NCBI GenBank assembly: GCA_014706295.1
Contig: JACSVZ010000002.1
Span: 129,589,431-129,653,430, forward strand
Length of the DNA stretch: 64,000 bases
From: Lycocorax pyrrhopterus obiensis
Taxonomy: Eukaryota; Chordata; Aves; Passeriformes; Paradisaeidae
Direction of reading: 5' to 3'
Each line of letters starts with the position of its first letter. Positions within the stretch are counted from its first letter, which is position 1. Under the pieces are notes generated by a model. That model saw only the letters and a list, made by a program, of their open reading frames with translations, did not search any database and was not told where the DNA came from. This document shows, piece by piece, positions 48,101 through 59,445 of the stretch. The translations under genes were made by a program, and so were the position numbers.

Positions 48101-51100
48101 TGCTAGTGAGGCGGGCAGCAGGTCCCTCATTCCAGGGTAGGAGATTCTGCTAAAATTATTTCTGAGCAGATTTGCTAGGATGAGTCCACAGCAAACCCCT
48201 TGCTGCGGGTCTCATCTCTATGCAGCATGCCATAGCTCAGGCCTAAGATAGGCTCTGAGACATGTCCGTGATACCGGTCTGGCAAAGCCAGGCATAAGCA
48301 GAGACTGTTGTGGCTCTGGGTGTCAGCTGTGAACAGTGGATCTTCCTCCCTACAATTCCCCAAAAACCTTTTATGTTGTTTCCTCTGAGAACCAGCCTCC
48401 CCTCCTCCATCTGACAGTTTATAATTACCCAGAGCAACCGATCAGCAACTAAACCATTTGCAACATCTGGGAGATCTTAAGGCAGATCCCAGTCCAAGCT
48501 GCACTGATGTAATTGTTTTGCTGGGTGAAGGATGATAACTCTCCCCGCTTATGATTATACTCCTTCAAAATAATCCAATCGTTTTTTTGAGGCTCACTTA
48601 TGTCAACACGTGCTTTATTGTGTCTTATGTGTTTTTAAAGTGCTGGGTGGAAGCAGCTGGAGGAGAAGTCCCCTTTCAAAGCATACCTCCTCATGTTCTT
48701 TTTGAAGTAGCTTGTTGAATAAGGCTTTAATGGCTGTTTTGGACATGTCCAGACACACCACTGGGTTCAATATACTTATGAAAAGCTAAGGATGGAAATT
48801 CATGAAAGAGATCCCCCAGAGTTCCAGAGGTGAAGGTGACTACACCCCTCCTTTCCACGAGAAAGAGCAAGAGTCTGTGCCCAGATAAGAACAAAGCTGT
48901 GCGAAGCCAGGCACTCTGCTATCCAAGCCCTGTACCAAGAATCAGCTCTGGGGAATGACTGCAAACCTAAAAGTCATCCAGCAGAAGATGCTGCTTCCAG
49001 CAGTAGTCCTGAAGATCTGGGTAACAGAAGGCGTGATAACAATGCTCTTTGAGGTAAACATGAACTACTTTGTGCAAACATTAAACTACAGCTCTGTCTG
49101 ATCGGTCATAATTGCATCACCAGTCTTATACCGGGAATAGCAGCCTCTCTGAAAGACAGCTGTACTTCTGAAGGCAAATACACTCTGTTACTTTTGTAAC
49201 TTTTTCCTGAGAAGTTTTTTTGCTGTTGTTGCTTTTTTAAAATATATAAATAAAGCATGTCTAGTTGCTGTCAGTGCAGCCCCATGTCCTGACTTTGCCC
49301 AGCCTAAGCGCTCCTAGGCAGGGATGAGTGCCTTGATAGAGCTCCGAAATGATGATCTCACCCCTCCTCTGGTACCTTGGCTTTCGCAGAGCACAGAGCA
49401 GAGATGAGCCAAGCCTCACCTGGCAGCAGGATGCGTCTTGCTTTTTGTCAGAGCCACCTCTACACTGCCACGACAGTCTGGTGAGCTCCAGCAGGCAGGC
49501 TGAGTGCGGAGCACTGCTAGGGGCCCACTTGCACATGGATGGAGTTTTAGTCCATCTTCTTCAGCATGAGAGACTGCAGTCAAGAAACATGGAGAACTTG
49601 GAGAATTTTTAGTTAATTGAAGTAAACCAAACAGATCAAGCTGCTTTTACGACTATTTCATAATAGTATCTTTTTAAACTAATACTCCACTGGGGAACAC
49701 AACTTGCAGACAGAAAACCCTCTGAAGTGCCTCGAAGAGATCTGAGCTTTGGGCTCTGAACTGTGCTGCTTATAAACAATCATTTCAATCTGCTAGGCCG
49801 CAGTGGGAGTATGAGGCTTCATAAAAGGGCTTAGGTGTTGTAATACTGAGTGCAGCAGCGCTTAACTCCATGTCTCACTATCCAGCCTCCCCTTGCAATC
49901 CAGAAGATTTAGACACAAAGAACCAGATCCATGCAAGCCAGGGGGGAACCGCTTTAGGAAGGGCTGAGGAGAGCACAGCCCAGCTGTGCTGAGTTACCTC
50001 CTTCTGATCGGGTTTCAGGCTCCAGATCCTTTCCCAGCACAGGAACCAAAGCAGCACACTCTCATAAAACAGCAACAGCAATTCCAGCACTTGCTTAGGC
50101 TTTGGAAGAGAAAGATCCAGTGCTCCTCTTTTGCTGCAGAGATGTGAGCACCCAAAACTCAAATCTACCCTGTAGCTGTGGGGGCATCTTCTTGAAGATG
50201 TCCTGGTTTTTGTGAAAGAAACAGATGAGGTTGGGCCACAGGAGATGGACGCTTAGGCCATGTCCAGGCACCCTGGAGGCAGGACAAGGACAGCTTGGAT
50301 TCCACTCACAATAAGGTTCAATGGATGATTTTTAAATATTATTTAGGGAAAACTTAAGCCTTAATGAGTGCCATGAACTTGGCATTCTCAAAGTTAGGAC
50401 ACACAGGTGTCACCCTGTGCAGTGGCCTGAAAAGCACCCTTGCCTTTGTCAAACCGCCTCATACCTCTCTCCACATACTCATACTCAGTGGTCCCATTTC
50501 TCAAAATGCATTAAACCATACGTTTGCACATAAACGCATCAACTCCACCTCATCCTCACCATGCACCCCCAAAGCAGGCAAAGGGGATTGAGGTCAATTT
50601 ATTTTCCTTATACTTCCTTCAGATCCCTGCACATGGTTTCCTAAACCTGGGTCTACCTCAACCCCTCACCCACTCTGCATTCCTCACTCAAGCCCTCGGC
50701 ATATCTCCTCGATCCAGTGCCCAGGTACTACAGGAGAGAGCAGGGCAGAAGCTGGTGGGCAGTAATTGCTCAAGCAGGCAAGTGCCTCTAGGCAGGTGGA
50801 GTCAGGCATTGCCCTTATTTTGAAGCAGCTCATAAACCAGCCTAGAAAACAGCTCTAACCAACCAATTTGAGTCCTAGTGTCTCCTGGTACAGTTTATCA
50901 GATCTTTCACACCAGAACAGAGTCAGCCAAAAGGACTAATAGCCCCACTTCCACCCCAGAAAATATGTAAAAATATGCAAACATTCACAGAGAAGGGAAC
51001 TGTGAATCCACACCTTTTGTGAAGAAAAAAGGCATTGAACTGACAGGCTGCCAGCATAAGCCAGCATTAAATCACCAGTGAGCAGAGGGCATTGAGGGCT

Positions 51101-54100
51101 CCTTCTCCAGACGTGTCTTAACATCCACCTGGCCAGGAAGGCAGAGGTGGAGATGCTTTCTGGCACCTTGGGACATCAGACTTGCCTGTCACCTCATCCC
51201 AGCAACACCAGCAGAGGTTCTAGGTGAGTTAGGAACTACTTGACACTGAAGGAAGCTTACAGCTCCATATGTCCTGCAGTGGAGTTTGAGGAAACAGTTT
51301 TGGGATCAGGTCCCATTCAAGGGTACTTAGATGCTAACACAAACCGTTTACAATGAAGTTCATGGGCTACAATTTTTCAAGATGTTAGCCCTTTGGGCCA
51401 TAGACTAGCTAAGAGAGGCTATGAGAAGTGAAGTCACCCTGGTGGGGTTGCCTCTGCCTGTTCTGCTGCCCAGGAGCAGCCCTTGCCCTGGCCACAGTTT
51501 CAGTCCATGAAAACTGACCTCAAACACTGTGGAGAAATCCTGAAGGTCATCTTTGACCTTTGCTATCTAGAGAGAAAATGCCTCAAGTCAGAATGTGTTT
51601 ACCATATTAATGCTAAAACACTTCCATTAAAATGACAAGCATGATGTTTCATCAAAATTCTTAAGGGATTTTTATCTGCTGTAGCCCTCCTTCGGATGGA
51701 AGTTGGATGTAAAACAAGCATGTGTTTCTTGTTACAGTGCTGACAAAAATCCATTGTTTTGGGGTTGACCAATTCAAAATTTAAAGAAATCAATCCGACA
51801 TAACAAGCATGATCTTCAGCAATCAAAACGTATTCTTATATTTCACTATGTATTTAATAAAACAACTTCAAGTGAAGCACAGGTTTGCTCAAAAGTGATG
51901 AAGAATAATTTAAGCTAAAACTGTCATCAAACTGCAGGATTAGCAATGTCAGCTCACTCTTAATTTTACACACATGATCTGGATGTAGCGAACTAAAACT
52001 ATAAAAATACCTCAGTAATTTATGGAATCCCTATAAAAATTACATCCAAAAAACTACGTTAACCAAGATGAAGGCTTCAAAATCAGGAATAAGGAAATGC
52101 AAGATTCGCTGTTGCATTGTACATGATGATATGACCTTAAATTGCAGGTTCCCATTTTACCCAGTAGGCACTCTTCTCATTCAGGAATTCTTTTCAATCT
52201 TCTTCAGTGGATGACTCAACCTAGCTTTCTGAACGTTATTACGTACAGGCCACAAATACGTAATCTTCTATATAAGTATGTTTGCACTTACCACCAGAGA
52301 AATAAGGATTGTGAGAATCCCTGTGAAATTTGCTCCTGGTACCACCACCTGTAGTAACCATTGTGTGTATGGATAAACACCAACATTTGCACCTAATATT
52401 CTCAGAACCAATGAACTGAACCTAGACATAGATGTGATTACTCTGCACTTCTGCAGATGTAGCTCCAAACACCCAGATATTAAGCACTTAGCAAAATTCT
52501 TCCGGAGCCTCTGTGAACCAAGTATCTTGCTTACTATTACAGAAGAACCTTGCTGACAGCAGAAGAAAGAAAATCCAGTTCTCCAAAGCAGAATGCTCTT
52601 TCCTTCCTCATCAGACTTTTTTCTTTTCACCTCTAGCTATTTGACCCCCTTTGCTGTTACCAAGCTTTTCCTTAAAATGAGGCAACTTCGCAGATAGCAA
52701 GCTAATGGCTGCACAGGCTGCAATCATTCACAGAGGGGCACCCAGCCTGCACAAGGAATATGATCCATTTTTAGATACTCCTGAACGTTTCAAATACACA
52801 CCCATCTCCGCCAAAAAATGGCAAATAATTTCATTACTAACAGCCTTCTAAGATACAACTAGACAACAGTAAATTTTTTTAAAATACTTCAACAGAAGAC
52901 TACTGCACATTATGGAAATTTAAGGTTAAAAATTATCAAGTCAGAAGCATCTGAAAATTCATCTAAATGAAGCCTCAGCAAACAGGCAAGCTCTTAACAT
53001 GGCTTCCTTTCTCCTCTTCCCCTTGAGCTGCCATAAAGATCACTTGGAAAGACTTTTCTGTTCTTCTACTACTCACCTCTGTCTCTTTGAAGACGTTACA
53101 TCTGAGGGTAAGGGGGTCAGTGATTTCAGATGCTTTAGGACAATTGGGGCATGGCTGCTTTGCACTTCACTCAAAGGTCAGCCTATTTTTAAGTGCCTAA
53201 TGCCAACAAAGCCCTTTTGTCTAAACCAAGTAATTTTTGAAAGACTTTTTTTCTTAATTCAAACCTGTGTTCAAATAAGCAGACAGTCTTTCCACAGAAT
53301 TCTAGCTTTTGTAGAAATTTGACCAGCTATGTTTTTCAAGTACTACTTTCACTATATAATTAAGCCTTCTAATATAATTCTAACAGATAATGAAATACTC
53401 CTAATTTAATTACAAAACTATATTCTAATAATTCCATAAAGAGAAGTGTGAAACTTCATGCCCTATTTGTCCCTTGGAAGAAAAAAGTAAAGTTCCCAAA
53501 AATACATCAAATTATGTATGATTCAATCATTAGATTTTACTACAGAAAAAAAAGAAACCTCAAATTCTTAATATAATCTCCACAGAGACTTTAAAGGAAT
53601 ATTGGCAGTGCAGGTATTTTTGCAGAATTTTGTTTTGCCACATCAGGCTGTCAAATTTTGAGGTATTTCACCCAGGGATCACTGTATCCATCCTACAGAT
53701 GTAAGGGACTTTAGCAAGCAGGTGAAGGTTTGTAACAGAGTGATGAGCAAAGCTAAAAGCTTCTAATCCAGTATTTTATTTATCTGGTCATACCAATTCA
53801 AAACTGCAGATGTGGTTTGCTCCTTTTTCTTTTGGTAAACCGAGTGTTGCGTTTGGCAGACAAGCATGCATAGCAAAAGGAAAAAAGCAAACCTTGAGGC
53901 CATCATGCAAGATTGTGTACTTTGTACAGAAGGTTATATGACAGGCTTTGAATTTCATGTCTAATACCAATATCTGTCTCAAATTAACACTACCATTAAA
54001 CTACGGAAGACTAAACTCCAGGTGTTCAGCCAGTAAGGGCCAGTATTTTCTGGACACCAATCACTAATAACTTGAGCATGCTTTAGGTGATGAAGAAAAA

Positions 54101-54650
54101 TACATGAGAAGTTAACTATGTTAAATGCTATGTTGTTTAAAGCACATCAGAATATTACTTTTACTCTTTTCAAGAATAAAAAGTCTCAAAAAGCTGAAGC
54201 GAGACAGTCATTACGGTTTACATGAAAATAGTTTTGAAGGCTTAACAATGTATATGGTATAAAAAGTTAGTGAAACACTTCCTATTTTATGATTAAGGAA
54301 TCATCTTTATTTTCCATTTTTACAATACATATCTGCTTGGGTGCATGAACACTACATTCTGCTGTCTCACAATGTAACAAACACTGGTTCAGTATTGTTG
54401 TCCACAGTGGCAAGTGATGAATACCAAATCCTTTTTAGTTTAAGAGAGCAACTAGCACCAACAGCCTTGAACGCTTCTTACCTAACTCTACTACTGCAGA
54501 AAACAGCTGTATGATGAAAAGAGTAAGAATCAAAAGCTGGAATGAAGACTGCATACCACTAAGCTAATGTGTAATGTATATGCTCACAGGAAAGATCCGA
54601 ACATTAGCTTGTTAACATTTAGAAAGAACTCTTCCAAGATTTTTATAGCT
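42176..54650. other. Intergenic region downstream of UQCRB
   Basis: No exon or RNA gene recognised. It contains AT-rich, repeat-free blocks (for example 44.2-45.2, 48.4-48.8 and 49.05-49.25 kb) and a moderately GC-rich segment at 46.8-48.1 kb that carries a 260-codon plus-strand frame with no family likeness. Sequence from about 51.6 kb to the UQCRB 3' end is uniformly AT-rich. Confidence 0.55.
44640..45110. promoter_or_regulatory. Candidate non-coding regulatory block
   Basis: A repeat-free, AT-rich but complex stretch with SOX-like AACAATA, POU-like ATTGCATATGC, and homeodomain-like cores near CTGAATTATTAGCC. Open frames are broken on both strands. The texture resembles conserved enhancers near developmental genes; this is a guess pending alignment. 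Confidence 0.2.
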
Positions 54651-54657
54651 TGACATG

Positions 54658-54663
54658 TTTATT
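54658..54663 (-). other. Probable UQCRB poly(A) signal
   Basis: AATAAA on the minus strand about 140 bases after the UQCRB stop codon, the first consensus hexamer downstream. A second lies at 54306-54311. Confidence 0.6.
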
Positions 54664-54800
54664 TTAGTTGGATGATGAGACTCAATGAACAAGCTGAAAC
54701 AGTATTCCTCAGCCTCACAATTGCTTCCCTATGGACTTCTACAACCAAATGTTTAAAAATATCAAAAATATGTGGATATTTGCATGAAGTAGTTCAATAG

Positions 54801-54878
54801 TTACTTCTTGTTCCATGCTTCCCTTTCATGTCTTTCACGGATTACTTCTTTTAGGTATGGTTCAAGATAATGGTGATC
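54801..54878 (-). CDS. UQCRB: UQCRB coding exon 4 (C-terminus)
   Basis: Acceptor ATCTTTTTCAG. It codes [25 protein letters not shown] and TAA (54801-54803). The exon is only 25 codons and has no internal start, so it is recognised only by family likeness and phase. Confidence 0.96.
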   Translation of the reverse strand, partial: DHHYLEPYLKEVIRERHEREAWNKK

Positions 54879-57800
54879 CTGAAAAAGATGAGAATATACT
54901 TAAACTTACAGCGAGGTCCAGAAACATCTCAAGTCATTCCTACAGACTATTTGTTTCTCATTCCTCCCCAGGTTTGACTAAACACCAACCTATCAAGAAA
55001 AAAAAAAGGAAATCCAGCCTTACTTAGCCTGAAAAGGTGAACTTCTTACCTGTGAAGTCTGCAATGACAAGTTCTCTACTGCAGTAACCAGTAATTCCTA
55101 ATGCCTCATCAACATTAGCAGGCAAAGCAATGCTTCCAGCTATGCCTTTAGAAACAGTGTTTTTTTGGCAGATACCCAAACGTACAAGATCCACTTTAAT
55201 TAGTTCAAAGTCCAACTATAGTAACGTACAATAGCCACTCTGAGTAGTTCAAAGCCCAACAATAATACTCCAGATATTCTCTTTTTGAGCTTAACTTCTA
55301 ACCAGCACTGTAAACTTGTATTTGATAGAACACCCTGACCATGTTTAACACAACCCAAACTGCTGCTTGAGGAAATAGGCAACCAGTTACTAATGCAGCA
55401 GTTACCTAAATATGACCTATGAGACCACAAGAAACAGCCTCTACTTATTATGAGATGCATTAATACCTTTATACTCTTCTATAGTCAAAAGTTTAACAAA
55501 AAAATTCCTCTCTGCCTCGTAGTCTGGAGAAAGCTGATGTGGACAGTGATGCAAAGTCTGTGAATCAATTCACTACCAAAAACCAAAACGTAGTTACATC
55601 TCATAAGGGAAGTCTAGTTTGTTTTTTAAATTACAAGATGACACTTATTTTAATGCAAGATTTCCCTTCAAATCCTTCTTCCCTGGCACTCTCATGTACA
55701 AAAACTTTGGCTCAAGATTTTTCTATAAGATCAAGAAATTAATCAGAAAAGCAGGAGACATTTTGTAAGAATTCCACAGCTATTTAAACTGTATTTCTTT
55801 ATCTGATAGCTTAGAAGAAATATTTGGCCTAAACACAAACAACGTGCTACGATTCTGAGCTGCAGCTTAAGCTTCTGTCATCTTGAGAAAAATTTCGTAA
55901 TTTGTACTGAAAAAGATTTTTAAACTGCAATCAAGTGTTTTCCAGAGGTATTCCATGAGATACTGACTCATTTACTCACTATAAAGGACACTAAGCATGT
56001 GTCTCCCCAGGGAATGAAAAGCCCAACCACCAACCACAGCAGTGCCATTTAAGACCCGCACCCTGGAAACACTCCATGCACGTACCTCTTCATACTTCAC
56101 CCACTGGTCTTTTGGAAGGATCTGATGTTTCAAGCTTAAGTCTAGCGCTCGCTTTATGCGAAATACTCTTTCATTGTAAAGATGTTCTGGAAGTCTCTTC
56201 AATGCTTCTTTCACATCATCATCTTCATTCAATGTATCATCTCGCATTAACCCTGTACCAAGAAGAATTCACAGTATCACTGGAAAAATGTTCTTCCGTA
56301 AGATTTAGGATTGACTCAAGTACCACGGGCAAAATACTTCCAATGCAAAATTATGAAGAAAAACCAAACCAATCCAGGAGAGCCACTAATGGCTCACAGA
56401 GACCATGCAATCCTAAACACTGACTTTCACATGCTCTATTTACATTTTTTCACTCCTTTTGTTAAAGAGGAATAAGGAAAATGGGTATTTAATTCAATGT
56501 GTTTCGTGAGAATATACATATACAGAACAAAACCTTCTCTGGATCTAAGGGGCGAACTTATGTGCATCTAATTTTATATCTCTGTTTAAGATGATTGTCC
56601 ACGTTAAGGGTTTTTGAATCCATTAGAATCAGTCAGCACAGATGAGACTCCTTCAGTACTGAAGAATTATTCTCTAAACTCCCCTGTTCATAATAACCAG
56701 GTCTCTGCTGACTATATGAAGCTATGGAAACCTGCAGCTCTATGTTGTTGTGTGAGTTCCAAATCAGAAGTTACATCAGGGAGAAGCACCCAGTCTTCTC
56801 AAAACCAAGAACACTCCCACACCTTCTGTGGAACAAAGGATTCTTGAAACTCAACCAATTTTGCTGTAAGGTTCAATATTAACAAAACAGGACAAAATAT
56901 TACTTCTGTAGCATTCCAAGATGATGCAGATTACTACAACATACCAACTGACTTGTGGATAAAGGTTTTCATCTCATGTCACCGATTTGGTAGTAGTGTC
57001 TCAATAAAACAAAAATTTCGTTTGAGTCATGTATTCTGAAATTCAGATTTGTAATTTATTTCAAAGGCACAGGGAGCACTGCTGCTAGTTTAATCACTAT
57101 ATTAAATTGGGTGCTTCCCTAATTTTTTTACTCGCATTTCCAGAAAAGCAGCAGAAGTAGGAATTTCAGCAGACAGGCATTATCAAAGAGGAATTAATCA
57201 CTGCATCTTTGGAGGAAAGATCTAAGGTTACTCGTTTACAGTTTCCTTGTAATTTTTTTCTAACTTCCCCAGGGCAGGTATGTTAATGTCCTTTAAAAGA
57301 TTTGCTTGTATTGTGGTGAGCAATAAATTGTGGCATCTGAATATTCAGATTCTTGTCATCCAAGAATATTCCATTCTTGTCATCCATTCAATCTAAACAG
57401 CTGAAACAAACTTGGCAACAACTCTGAATAAACTGAAGAAAATACCATTAAGGCAACCTCTTCTCCTTACGGAAGCCCTGTTTTGACACCTATTCCACCA
57501 TTGTGCAGGCCAGAGCGACGCCAGCTGAAGTTATGGTGACACGAAGGGCAGAACTAACTTTAATATTATTTGCACTTTGGATACTTTGCATAAGTACTGC
57601 AGATAGGCTGACTACTATCAGTGGGAGCCTCTCCAGTTTCAAGGGCGGTCTTTGGGTTAGAAGACACTGGCCAGTGAAAGTCACTGGCCAGTGAAAGTCA
57701 CTCGGTGGGGAAATGTAAATAATCGATCTTTCGGGAGTGCTTTGTGAAAGCTTTTTCAACTACCCCAGCTTGACCTTAGCTGTTGTAAGCTAATTCACTG

Positions 57801-59319
57801 GAACATGAGCAAACACAGAAATAACAGAAAATGTATAAACCACAGTAACTGAAGCTATTGCCAACTTTTTTCCCTACAGAAGTTGTAACTAATTTTGATC
57901 AAAAACACGCCAACCTGCATGCACATTATGTTATGAATCTGCAGTTATGAACCATAACTAGTTTGAGAACTGTTCCATTTGCAGTTTTTAAAACTCAATG
58001 AAACACTTACCAAGTTTGTTGAACCCAGCGGCATTGTAATACCACTTGCGAAGCCTGTCTATCATGCGACCACCTCCTGCAACTGAACGCAACCATCATC
58101 AGTTGCACAGCAATGTAAAATTCAACACTGACACGTTACTATGGCAGTATGCAAACATTTGCTGGCCTCTTTCACGTGTATTAACGTAACACTGCATCAA
58201 GTTTGAATTTGATCATATATGACTTGACCTCTACTTCTCAGTCTCCCATAACTGAAACTAAACAGGTCAAAGAACAGCTCATTATATACAAGAATTTGAC
58301 CCATTTCACTAAATTTGAATATTGGGCTGCTTGAAGACTTGGAAAAATGCTACCAATTCCTCATCATAGATAGCAACAAAACTTTTAGGCTCTGTAACAC
58401 TTACATGAGCCAAACCCATGGTGTCTACATAAAACAAAACCATCAGGCTTTTCAAATAATTTATCTAAGCCCCCCAACTTTCGCTATGGGTCAATGCGAC
58501 TTCAAGGCCACTGGTTATTATACTGTTAACCTTCTGCTCTCCTCTCCAGATACTTAAATGCTATTCCTTTTTCAAGGAGCCGCCAAAGTCAACCACGAAA
58601 TCAACACTGAAACCTCAAAAAAACCCCCAACCAAACAAAAAATAAAACCTCCACGCCACATATAACATGTTCATCTTTCCTTAAATGTGTTTTGGGATGG
58701 CAGAGATGCTTTTGCACACAATCAAGTACCTCAACAAGGGGTCTAGAAGCCCACGAACGGCACAACACGGGCAGCGTGGGCAAGCTGTTTTGTGACTTTT
58801 AAGCCGTTTGTGTTACCAAGTTACCCCCCAAAAGCCCCAGTGCTCCGTGTGATACCAGTGCGTCATTACAGCACTACCTCGGCAGGCTACTTAGTTACTC
58901 CTTCGTCCTTTAGGGCCAGACAAGGACTAACCTTAGACTAACTGTGCGCGGAGTCGGTATCCGCGCAGGACAGCGATCCCCGAGGCCCCTCATGAGCAGG
59001 CCAAGGGTTCCTGTAGCGCTCCCGAGCACTCTCTGCACTCAGAAAACTCAACTATCGGAACCAGGCTCCCTCCGCTGCCATGGGAAGGCCGGCGAGGAGA
59101 CTCGCCCGGCGACTGTGGCAGCGGCACTCGCTGTCCCCGTCAAGGACACACGGTGCACACTGGCTCCCCGGCTCCCTCTCTCCCCGTCACGGCCCGCCTC
59201 GCTGCCCGGCGCGGGCCGGGGCGAGCCCAGCGCCGCAGGCAGCTCGGGGTCGGGTCGGGCCCAGCCCCGCTGCGCACCCCCAGCGCCCCCGCCGCCTCAC
59301 CAGACGCCCTCGCCGCCAT
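54801..59319 (-). CDS. UQCRB: UQCRB (cytochrome bc1 complex subunit 7, 14-kDa), spliced CDS of four exons, 109 aa
   Basis: The coding region is the complement of 59301-59319, 58011-58076, 56086-56252 and 54801-54878: 19 + 66 + 167 + 78 = 330 nt, or 109 codons plus TAA. UQCRB is the small matrix-side subunit of mitochondrial complex III (yeast Qcr7), needed for complex assembly and close to the ubiquinone site (family knowledge). Family blocks seen are [58 protein letters not shown] and a basic tail [19 protein letters not shown], ending NKK. All six splice sites are canonical and phases agree across junctions. Length matches the family (111 aa in human). The N-terminus is short and basic, as in this subunit, which has no cleaved presequence. 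Transcription is from a CpG-island promoter. Confidence 0.97.
54879..56085 (-). other. UQCRB: UQCRB intron 3
   Basis: AT-rich intron of 1.2 kb. It holds a minus-strand open stretch ending at a consensus donor (CAG then GTAAGA at 55049) and a two-copy degenerate repeat at 55179-55259, neither of which belongs to the known coding sequence. Confidence 0.85.
55179..55259. repeat. Degenerate tandem duplication, 44-bp period
   Basis: Two 37-base blocks (55179-55215 and 55223-55259) share 31 of 37 positions, with AACGTACAA at one end and AGTTCAAAG then CCAA at the other. They are arranged head to tail within UQCRB intron 3. Confidence 0.8.
56086..56252 (-). CDS. UQCRB: UQCRB coding exon 3 (core of the protein)
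   Basis: Acceptor TTCTTGGTACAG; the exon opens GG TTA ATG to finish Gly29 and continue LMRDD. It encodes about half of the protein (residues 29-84) and ends KYEE before donor GTACGT in phase 0. The donor is weaker than the others (GTACGTG). Confidence 0.97.
56253..58010 (-). other. UQCRB: UQCRB intron 2
   Basis: AT-rich intron of 1.76 kb with one clear local structure, a 17-bp tandem repeat at 57665-57702. No other gene recognised. Confidence 0.9.
57665..57702. repeat. 17-bp tandem repeat built on a palindrome
   Basis: CACTGGCCAGTGAAAGT occurs twice without change, followed by CACT. Each unit contains the 12-bp perfect palindrome CACTGGCCAGTG, so the locus can fold as two hairpins. Confidence 0.95.
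58011..58076 (-). CDS. UQCRB: UQCRB coding exon 2
   Basis: Acceptor TTCAGTTGCAG and donor GTAAGT on the minus strand. It codes [19 protein letters not shown] then NKL and the first base of Gly29. [13 protein letters not shown] is the signature of this subunit's N-terminal helix region. Confidence 0.96.
58077..59300 (-). other. UQCRB: UQCRB intron 1
   Basis: An intron of 1.2 kb running from GTGAGG in the CpG island to TTGCAG. The exon 1 side is CpG-rich; the remainder is AT-rich with an A-rich, C-spaced tract near 58610-58650. Confidence 0.88.
59301..59319 (-). CDS. UQCRB: UQCRB coding exon 1
   Basis: Nineteen coding bases, MAARAS plus the first base of a Gly codon, ending TCTG before donor GTGAGG. 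This tiny first coding exon is too short to find by ORF search; it is placed by the ATG in an AAGATGGCGGC context inside the CpG island and by phase agreement with exon 2. Confidence 0.88.
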
Positions 59320-59323
59320 CTTG
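59312..59323 (-). promoter_or_regulatory. UQCRB: TISU / YY1 element over the UQCRB start codon
   Basis: The minus strand reads CAAGATGGCGGC, an exact match to the TISU consensus SAASATGGCGGC, which also contains the YY1 core AAGATGGCGGC. TISU directs cap-proximal initiation on mRNAs with very short 5' UTRs and is enriched in mitochondrial genes (established knowledge). It supports this ATG as the start and predicts a start site only a few to a few tens of bases upstream. Confidence 0.75.
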
Positions 59324-59376
59324 ACCTCGGCGCGGCGCGCGGCCTCCTGGGTAACGCGCGGGGCGGGGCGGGCCCG

Positions 59377-59381
59377 CCAAT
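59377..59381 (+). promoter_or_regulatory. CCAAT box (inverted relative to UQCRB)
   Basis: CCGCCAATGCTG on the plus strand gives ATTGGCGG in UQCRB orientation, an NF-Y-type element about 60 bases upstream of the ATG, the usual distance. Confidence 0.5.
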
Positions 59382-59396
59382 GCTGACCCGGCACCC

Positions 59397-59406
59397 GCGC
59401 ATGCGT
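59397..59406. promoter_or_regulatory. NRF1-like site
   Basis: GCGCATGCGT matches the NRF1 palindrome GCGCATGCGC at nine of ten positions, about 80 bases upstream of the UQCRB ATG. NRF1 controls many oxidative-phosphorylation genes. Confidence 0.6.
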
Positions 59407-59445
59407 CCCGGCGGGGTGTGGGGGCCGTGTGGGGGTGTGTATCGG

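Larger units (their letters stand above)
58950..59445. promoter_or_regulatory. UQCRB: UQCRB promoter CpG island
   Basis: A CpG-dense island covers UQCRB exon 1 and its first 130 bases upstream. It holds, in order away from the start codon, a TISU/YY1 element over the ATG, GC boxes (59360-59373), an inverted CCAAT (59377-59381) and an NRF1-like site (59397-59406). No TATA box is seen. This arrangement is typical of nuclear genes for respiratory-chain subunits. Confidence 0.8.
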
